Shown here one piece after another: positions 6,020-10,793 of a stretch of 10,793 bases of DNA. This DNA is from Acidobacteriota bacterium. Lineage in GTDB: Bacteria; Acidobacteriota; Terriglobia; Acidiferrales; UBA7541. The stretch is from positions 1 through 10,793 of the forward strand of contig PMOV01000183.1 of assembly GCA_003161195.1 (NCBI GenBank), in the 5' to 3' direction. Both the position numbers and the translations under genes were made by a program. How positions within the stretch are numbered: position 1 is the stretch's first letter; each line of letters begins with the position of its first letter. A model generated the notes under the pieces. That model was not told where the DNA came from. It saw only the letters and a program-made list of their open reading frames with translations, and searched no databases.

Positions 6020-6349
6020 TTATGCCGCCGATGCGGCCAACCACGCCAAATACTCCGGCAAACCCCCAGCCACCGGTAAAGCCACGATTTCCGGCACGTC
6101 GTAGCTGTGCAGTTTCACAATCTCTTTCTCCAGCTCCGCGTAGCTCTGCGCGGTGCTCTTGATCAGCATCAGGTACTCGTGCGCCACTTCGACCTTCCCT
6201 TCCCACCGGTAAATCGAATTTACCGGCGAGAGCACAATGTTGACGCAGGCCGCCAGTTGTTTTTTCACCACGCTGCGTGCGATCTTTCTCCCTTCGGAAA
6301 GTGTGCGTACCATTACCAATACGATTCTCGGTTCCACGCTGGTCTTCAT
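6020..6349 (-). CDS. cutA: CutA1 divalent-cation tolerance protein
   Basis: 109 residues, typical for CutA. The start at 6349 is set by a strong AAGGAGG seven bases upstream; an in-frame ATG at 6385 lacks this. Family hallmarks are RIVLVMVRTLSEGRKIARSV, the AACVNIV strand (the conserved cysteine), NSIYRWEGKVE, the EYLMLIKS strand, and the C-terminal HSYDVPEIVALPV. CutA forms a trimer with a ferredoxin-like fold related to PII proteins. It was first linked to copper tolerance, but its precise role is still unsettled. It is transcribed divergently from the phosphohexomutase with 92 bases between the two starts, and convergent with the PLP enzyme. Single-gene unit. Confidence 0.96.
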   Translation of the reverse strand: MKTSVEPRIVLVMVRTLSEGRKIARSVVKKQLAACVNIVLSPVNSIYRWEGKVEVAHEYLMLIKSTAQSYAELEKEIVKLHSYDVPEIVALPVAGGLPEYLAWLAASAA

Positions 6350-6407
6350 GCGCGGCCTCCTTGCTTGTCCTTCTTCCTGGAACATCTGTTAGGTATGAGA
6401 CCGATGG

Positions 6408-6435
6408 TTGTATGAGGCCGGTGAAAGGCTAGAAT
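6408..6435 (+). promoter_or_regulatory. Candidate promoter of the phosphohexomutase-ftsB unit
   Basis: TTGTAT (6408-6413), 16-base spacer, TAGAAT (6430-6435). The ATG follows after 6 bases, so the transcript would start at or within a base or two of the start codon. An AAAGG lies 13 bases before the ATG, too far for a good ribosome binding site and upstream of the expected transcription start. Confidence 0.45.
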
Positions 6436-6441
6436 ACCGTT

Positions 6442-7896
6442 ATGGCTACCTCCCCGATGAATACGAAGAGTTCCCCGATAAAATTTGGTACATCCGGCTG
6501 GCGCGGGTTGATTGCTGATGACTTTACCTTTACCAACGTACGTTTGGCAATCCAAGCTATCGCCGGACACGTCAAGAGTAAAGCGCCGCATCCGACCATC
6601 CTCGTGGGCTACGATCCACGTTTTTACTCCGAGGAGTTTTCGCAGCTTGCGGTGGCCATCCTGGAAGCGCACGGTATCCGAGCGCTACTTTCCGACACCT
6701 TCAGCCCCACGCCCGCCGTGGCGTACGAAGTGATGCGCGGGAAGCTGGATGGGGCCATCAACTTCACCGCCAGCCACAACCCCGCGGAATATCACGGCCT
6801 GAAATTTTCCTCGAGCGATGCCGGGCCGGCGTTGCCGGAGGTCACGAAAGATATCGAGGCGCGCGTGAGTAAGATCCTCGAACAGGAGGGCGCCGCCGCA
6901 GGCGCGGCCCCCGCGCATGGGCAGAGACAATCGTCCAAGGGCGAACCGATCAGCCTGCGCGACCCGTATCTAAAGCGCATAAGCGAACTGGTGCGCTTTG
7001 ACGTGTTGCAAAAAGCGAAGATGAAATTTGTGTACGACGGTTTACATGGCTGTGGCGCGGGCTATCTGGACAAAATCCTGGCTGACCACGGCATTCCCGT
7101 GCAGTGCCTGCGGTTGGAGCGCGATTGTTTGTTCGATGGCACCGGCCCGGATGTCTCGGAAGACAATCTCGCACCACTGCGCAAAGCGGTGCAGGAATCC
7201 GGCGCCGCCGCCGGCCTGGCCACCGATGGCGACGCCGATCGCTTCGGCATTGTCGACCGCGACGGCCAGTGGATCCAACCCAATCTAATTCTTGCGCTGG
7301 TGTACGACTACATCGTGGAGAGCCGCGGCTGGAATTTGCCGCCCGCGCGCAGCGTAGCCACTTCCCAGATGATCGACGCGGCCGCGAAAACCCACGGCCA
7401 GACCACCTATCAAACGCCCGTCGGTTTCAAATACATCGGTCAGCTCATCCGCGAGGACAAAATCGCTCTGGGCGGCGAAGAGAGCGCCGGGCTCACCATT
7501 CGCGGCCACGTCCCGGAAAAGGACGGTATCCTCGCTTGCCTGCTGGTGGCGGAAATGACCGCCGCGCGCGGCGCGTCCATCGGCGAACAGATTCGCGCGA
7601 TGTTCAAGAAACTTGGCCGCGAATTCTGGCCCATCCGAGAAAATCTGCATCTTAGCGACGAACAAAAAGCAAACGCCATTCACAAGGTCGCGGTGGACAG
7701 TTCGACACTGCTCAGCCGCAAAGTGGTATCCACGGATCGAACGGACGGTGCAAAATTTGTGTTTGACGACGGTTCGTGGATGCTGGCGCGGCTCAGCGGC
7801 ACGGAGCCGCTGTTGCGCCTGTACATCGAAGCCGACAGCGCCGCCGCTTCCGCGAAACTGGCACAGGAAGCTACCGACTGGATTTTGAAGGGTTGA
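6442..7896 (+). CDS. Alpha-D-phosphohexomutase (phosphoglucomutase/phosphomannomutase family)
   Basis: 484 residues with all four domains. Domain 1 opens with KFGTSGWRGLIADDFTF (14-30) and carries the phosphoserine loop TASHNP (109-114, catalytic Ser111). Domain 2 has the Mg-binding loop TDGDADRFG (261-269). Domain 3 has the sugar-specificity loop GGEESAG (344-350). Domain 4 has the phosphate-binding RLSGTEPLLRLY (450-461). The GEESAG loop resembles phosphoglucomutases rather than GlmM or typical PMM (GE-x-SGH), so interconversion of glucose-1- and glucose-6-phosphate is the better guess; mannose phosphates cannot be excluded. It acts in the cytoplasm and feeds nucleotide-sugar and polysaccharide synthesis. 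An alternative ATG at 6457 is possible. Likely co-transcribed with the ftsB-like gene 6 bases downstream. Confidence 0.94.
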   Translation: MATSPMNTKSSPIKFGTSGWRGLIADDFTFTNVRLAIQAIAGHVKSKAPHPTILVGYDPRFYSEEFSQLAVAILEAHGIRALLSDTFSPTPAVAYEVMRGKLDGAINFTASHNPAEYHGLKFSSSDAGPALPEVTKDIEARVSKILEQEGAAAGAAPAHGQRQSSKGEPISLRDPYLKRISELVRFDVLQKAKMKFVYDGLHGCGAGYLDKILADHGIPVQCLRLERDCLFDGTGPDVSEDNLAPLRKAVQESGAAAGLATDGDADRFGIVDRDGQWIQPNLILALVYDYIVESRGWNLPPARSVATSQMIDAAAKTHGQTTYQTPVGFKYIGQLIREDKIALGGEESAGLTIRGHVPEKDGILACLLVAEMTAARGASIGEQIRAMFKKLGREFWPIRENLHLSDEQKANAIHKVAVDSSTLLSRKVVSTDRTDGAKFVFDDGSWMLARLSGTEPLLRLYIEADSAAASAKLAQEATDWILKG

Positions 7897-7902
7897 ACTC
7901 TG

Positions 7903-8286
7903 TTGAAGCTGCGAGCTAAAAATTCATCGCGTGCGCAAGCGGCAGAACCGGCCACCGCCGGCGACACTTTTGCCGCGCTGTGGCGCCAGTACGGGCGGGG
8001 TCTGCTGGGATTGCTCATTCTGGTGCTCTGCGTCCATGACGTGTTTGGCACGCACGGTTTTCTCGCCATGCGCCGGACGCAGTCGGAAATCAACGTGGTC
8101 AAAGCCAACATCGCGCGGCTCGACGCCGAAAACGCCGTCTTGGCTGGCCGCGTCCACGACCTGAAGACCGACCCCGCCACCATCGAAAAACTCGCGCGCG
8201 AAATGCAGCTTGGCCGTCAGGGCGAAATCATCATCAACATTCCGCAAGATCAATGGTTCGAGCCGAGCGACCCGGCAAAACCCTGA
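7903..8286 (+). CDS. ftsB: Septum formation initiator family protein (FtsB/DivIC-like)
   Basis: 127 residues from a TTG start; GAAGGG lies about 11 bases upstream, inside the end of the preceding gene, and no other start fits. A polar N-terminus is followed by one TM helix (about 32-48, GLLGLLILVLCVHDVFG), a coiled coil (about 55-88, with EINVVKANIARLDAENAVL), and the family signature DPATIEKLAREMQLGRQGE. This is the layout of FtsB/DivIC: short cytoplasmic tail, single span, extracytoplasmic coiled coil that pairs with FtsL and joins FtsQ in the divisome. The N-terminal tail is longer than in E. coli FtsB. It follows the phosphohexomutase after 6 bases, suggesting one transcript. Whether it acts as FtsB or another DivIC-type member is not decidable from sequence. 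Confidence 0.87.
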   Translation: MKLRAKNSSRAQAAEPATAGDTFAALWRQYGRGLLGLLILVLCVHDVFGTHGFLAMRRTQSEINVVKANIARLDAENAVLAGRVHDLKTDPATIEKLAREMQLGRQGEIIINIPQDQWFEPSDPAKP

Positions 8287-8343
8287 CCGGGGAAATGTAC
8301 TGCCAGGTTCCGTACTGCAGCGTTTCTGTGATCTCTCGCAAAT

Positions 8344-9624
8344 CTAGGCCAGTTCCCTGGCGACTGCCGTGGTCTCGCGCTGCGCCGGGCTAGTGGCTGC
8401 CTGCGCTGCGGCGCTTTTCTTCAAGGCTGCTTTGCGTTTCCACTCTGTCCGCCAAATGGAAAGCAGAAGCATGGCGACGCAAATGATCACCAAGCCTGCG
8501 GTGGCTTCCGGAACGGAGCACCGCAGCTTGGGCAAAATGGACAGTCGGCCGTAAACAAATTCGATATGCACCCAATACACGAGCAACGAGGTTTTCCCCA
8601 GCTGAATCACGGGACTAAAACCCTTCTGCGCCCATCCCCACTCGCACCATGCATAGGCGGCAAACATGATTACCAGCAGAATTCCGCAGCGCATCAGCAG
8701 AAACTGCGGGCTGGTGTGCCAGTAGTCGTACACCGCGTACCAGTGCACGGGAGCCAGATCCACCGCGAACGACAACACTCCGCACAGTACGCCTGCGCCA
8801 CCCAACAAAAGGAAGGTGCGCGATTCGCTGCGCTTAGCGAAATCAGTGAAGAGGAAAAGGCCAATCGCCAAGCCGGCGAAGGCAAATGCGATCCATGGGA
8901 AAATGGGGAATAGCCACGGCTGCGGCGCTTGGAACGTGTGTATGCCGTCGATGTACGACTCGATGGGCCAGGGCAGGAAATAGAGGCGATGCGTGGTATA
9001 GAGCACGGGCGTAACCATGGCGGTGAGGGCGGCCACCACCACGCCGCCCGCGATGGTCACGTGGCGGGTGACGTCCACACGCTGCGAGGTGGCCATCCAG
9101 CAGAGGCCGCCCATGAGCATCATGGAGATGCCGAGAATATTTAGTACGTCCACGCGCAGGAGATCGGTCCATGGTGCGTGCGGAAAGCCAAGCGCGTATT
9201 CCTGCAGGCGGAACAGGACGCCCGCCAGGTAGATGAGGAAGCCGCGCCAGATGGTTTGGCGCGCGATGGCGTCGCGCGCAGCGCCGCGCTCCCACAAGCG
9301 CTCCGTGACGAGCGCGAAGGAAATCCCGCACAAGAAGAGAAAGAGCGGCGCAGGCATCGTGCCAAGCAAGCGCGACCAGCGGAAGACGTCGCCGTCGCGT
9401 GCTGCCGGCGTGAGCCACGAGTCGTAGCAATGGTCCTGGAACATGAGCAAGCACGCGAGGCCGCGCATCCAGTCGATGTACGCGAGTCGGCGGCTGCTCG
9501 ACACGCGCTTCGCGGCAGTCGCCTGTGTGGCGATGTGAGGTGAAGCATCCAGTGACAACGCATCGCTTGGCGTGCGGCCTCCCTGCGCCGCCTGCGCGGG
9601 CGCGTGCTCCTTCGGCGTGGTCAT
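8344..9624 (-). CDS. DUF1624 / heparan-alpha-glucosaminide N-acetyltransferase-like membrane protein
   Basis: 426 residues from the ATG at 9624, chosen because AAGGG stands seven bases upstream; an ATG at 9663 would give 439 residues but has a weak site. After a ~45-residue Ala/Gln/Ser-rich N-terminus comes RRLAYIDWMRGLACLLMFQDH, the entry signature of the HGSNAT catalytic domain with its conserved His. Further typical blocks are APLFLFLCGISFALV, LLRVDVLNILGISMML and near the end LGKTSLLVYWVHIEFVYG. About ten hydrophobic segments are seen. Family members are thought to use acyl-CoA on the cytoplasmic side to acetylate a sugar or glycan at the membrane; the bacterial substrates are mostly unknown. 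The tail is Lys/Ala-rich. It converges on the ftsB-like gene (57-base gap) and diverges from the CPBP protease. Confidence 0.86.
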   Translation of the reverse strand: MTTPKEHAPAQAAQGGRTPSDALSLDASPHIATQATAAKRVSSSRRLAYIDWMRGLACLLMFQDHCYDSWLTPAARDGDVFRWSRLLGTMPAPLFLFLCGISFALVTERLWERGAARDAIARQTIWRGFLIYLAGVLFRLQEYALGFPHAPWTDLLRVDVLNILGISMMLMGGLCWMATSQRVDVTRHVTIAGGVVVAALTAMVTPVLYTTHRLYFLPWPIESYIDGIHTFQAPQPWLFPIFPWIAFAFAGLAIGLFLFTDFAKRSESRTFLLLGGAGVLCGVLSFAVDLAPVHWYAVYDYWHTSPQFLLMRCGILLVIMFAAYAWCEWGWAQKGFSPVIQLGKTSLLVYWVHIEFVYGRLSILPKLRCSVPEATAGLVIICVAMLLLSIWRTEWKRKAALKKSAAAQAATSPAQRETTAVARELA

Positions 9625-9651
9625 CGCTGACCCTTGTTCCGCGCTGTGCGT

Positions 9652-9679
9652 TTGGTCCGCCATGCTCGTGCGCTACAAT
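9652..9679 (+). promoter_or_regulatory. Candidate promoter for CPBP protease gene
   Basis: TTGGTC (9652-9657), 16-base spacer, TACAAT (9674-9679, 5 of 6 matches). It lies in the divergent region opposite the acyltransferase start. The expected transcript would begin around 9686, about ten bases before the TTG I take as the start codon. Confidence 0.35.
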
Positions 9680-9695
9680 TGCCTTCGTAAAAAAC

Positions 9696-10679
9696 TTGTC
9701 TGCTGCGCGCCAACTCGGTCCCTTGCCTGCCGTGGGTCTGTGGGCCGTACTTTCGCTGGCCGCCGGGCTTTACGGCGCCTGGAACGGACTGGGCGGCCGC
9801 GCGTATGCCGCGACGCTCAGCGCGTTTTGCGCTTTGCTGTTCGTCATGCTCCCGTGCGCGGCGCGCGGCGTGACAGACAGAGTCTGGGCGCGACTTGGCT
9901 CCGCCGCTGGAATACTGCTCGCAACTCTCCTGCTTCTTGCATACCTGATTTACGCTCTGGGAACAAACACTTTCGCGGTTGCGCGTGCTGGTGCCGTGTT
10001 GGCGCTGATCTTCGTGCCGCTGGCGATTGCGGCATGGGCGGAGCGGCGGCCTGCGGGCGCTTGGCAGGACTTCGCTATCGTCGGCGCGGTGTGGGCGGCG
10101 GTGAAATTCTCTCCTGCGCGGTGGCTGTGGCCGTATCCAGATGGAAGACTGTCTTACGTATTCACCGTGCTGCTCATGGTGAACGTGGGCGTTGCTGTGT
10201 TCCTGTTTATGCGGCGGCTGAACGGCGTGGGCTACGTGCTTGGCTGGGCCCAGGACTGGGCGGCTTACATCGCGGCTAGCTTTCTGCTCTTTGCCGCAAT
10301 CTCGATTCCGTTGGGATCGGCGATGCGTTTCGTGCAGTTCGCTCCGCAATGGCGGGCTGCGCCGATGCTGCCGCTTACGGCGCTGGGCATACTAGTGTTT
10401 ACCGCGTGGCCGGAAGAGTTTCTGTTTCGTGGACTGCTACAGAACATGCTTACGCGCAGCACGGGCAGCAACTTTGCCGGATGGTGCATCGCGTCGGTGC
10501 TGTTTGGGTTCGCGCATATTACCAACGGACACTTTCCCAACTGGCGATATGTGCTGCTGGCTACGATTGCGGGATTCTTCTATGGGTGGACTTGGCGGAA
10601 GACCGAGTCCATCTTTGCGTCTGCGATTGTGCATGCGCTGGTGGATGCGCTGTGGCATTTCCTATTTCGGACGATCTGA
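9696..10679 (+). CDS. CPBP-family intramembrane metalloprotease (CAAX protease-like)
   Basis: 327 residues from a TTG at 9696. The frame is open back to 9525, but that extension is antisense to the acyltransferase N-terminus and lacks protein-like features; other possible starts are TTG 9723 and GTG 9732. No in-frame ATG lies before the second TM helix and no good ribosome binding site is seen, so the start is uncertain. About eight hydrophobic segments. The CPBP/Abi motifs are intact: EEFLFRG (Glu240, Glu241, Arg245), FGFAHI (His274), and HALVDALWH (His313, Asp317). Family members are membrane-embedded peptidases related to CAAX prenyl endopeptidase Rce1; bacterial roles include bacteriocin self-immunity and regulation, but the target here is unknown. 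It appears to be a single-gene unit. Confidence 0.9.
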   Translation: MSAARQLGPLPAVGLWAVLSLAAGLYGAWNGLGGRAYAATLSAFCALLFVMLPCAARGVTDRVWARLGSAAGILLATLLLLAYLIYALGTNTFAVARAGAVLALIFVPLAIAAWAERRPAGAWQDFAIVGAVWAAVKFSPARWLWPYPDGRLSYVFTVLLMVNVGVAVFLFMRRLNGVGYVLGWAQDWAAYIAASFLLFAAISIPLGSAMRFVQFAPQWRAAPMLPLTALGILVFTAWPEEFLFRGLLQNMLTRSTGSNFAGWCIASVLFGFAHITNGHFPNWRYVLLATIAGFFYGWTWRKTESIFASAIVHALVDALWHFLFRTI

Positions 10680-10721
10680 CGGGTGGTGCAGAAAGGCGTG
10701 GTCTCGCAACGTGGGCTGCGC

Positions 10722-10753
10722 TATTCTCACGCACGATTATTCTCACGTTCGAC
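10722..10753. repeat. 16-base imperfect tandem duplication at the 3' end of the right-edge ORF
   Basis: TATTCTCACGCACGAT (10722-10737) is followed directly by TATTCTCACGTTCGAC (10738-10753); 13 of 16 bases agree, the first ten exactly. On the minus strand the TGA that ends the edge ORF lies in the copy at 10722-10737. Confidence 0.65.
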
Positions 10754-10793
10754 TATGGCGAGCAACGATTCCATCTCGGTTTCCAGTTCGGCG
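10727..10793 (-). CDS. C-terminal fragment of an unidentified protein (enters from right edge)
   Basis: On the minus strand one frame is open from the window edge to TGA at 10729-10727 and encodes 21 residues, AELETEMESLLAIVEREN and so on, an acidic, leucine-containing helix-like tail. The other two minus frames stop within the same stretch. It would converge on the CPBP gene with a 47-base gap, a normal arrangement. Too short to name a family. Confidence 0.4.
   Translation of the reverse strand, partial: AELETEMESLLAIVERENNRA

Noticed and set aside
8843..9454. Long minus-strand frame inside the acyltransferase gene
   Set aside because: It is an out-of-frame shadow, rich in His/Arg/Ala, of the well-supported DUF1624 gene.
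9525..9695. N-terminal extension of the CPBP reading frame from ATG 9525
   Set aside because: It is antisense to the coding start of the acyltransferase, is Pro/Arg/Ser/Cys-rich without family likeness, and lies upstream of the candidate promoter.
1..10793. CRISPR arrays, insertion sequences, tRNA or rRNA genes, phage genes
   Set aside because: No regularly spaced repeats, no transposase or integrase motifs, no terminal inverted repeats and no tRNA-like cloverleaf were seen on either strand.

Overview
The window looks like a chromosomal segment from a high-GC bacterium, probably an Acidobacteriota member. The main pointer is the 5' piece of an orphan FtsX/MacB-like permease at 4293, whose N-terminus matches the large permease family that is very abundant in that phylum. 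This placement is an inference; no rRNA or other decisive marker is present.

Left part (1-3069), all minus strand. In transcription order: a HAD-family Cof-type phosphatase, a periplasmic lytic transglycosylase (SLT fold), a multi-pass UPF0104/YbhN-type flippase-like membrane protein, then after 98 bases the first 28 codons of nrdR, the repressor of ribonucleotide reductase genes, which runs off the left edge. The first three genes are tightly packed (24-base gap, then a 4-base GTGA overlap) and form a likely operon with a cell-envelope flavour.

Middle part (3070-4823) is poor in convincing genes: about 420 bases of non-coding DNA with two small hairpins, a 66-codon ORF with a Cys-pair zinc ribbon, a doubtful single-TM small ORF, an acidic GAN triplet tract, and the truncated permease. 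It reads as a decayed or rearranged junction between two conserved gene blocks.

Right part (4824-10679) is ordinary core metabolism and envelope genes: a cystathionine gamma-synthase-like PLP enzyme (+), convergent cutA (-), then divergently an alpha-D-phosphohexomutase (+) with a likely co-transcribed FtsB/DivIC-like division protein (+), a DUF1624/HGSNAT-like membrane acyltransferase (-), and divergently a CPBP-family intramembrane protease (+). A minus-strand C-terminal fragment enters at the right edge.

No clearly new multi-gene system is visible. The points worth a second look are -10-like hexamers sitting close to start codons that lack Shine-Dalgarno sequences (possible leaderless genes), short tandem duplications that straddle two stop codons, the truncated permease with its acidic triplet leader, and the uncertain ORFs at 3488-4206.
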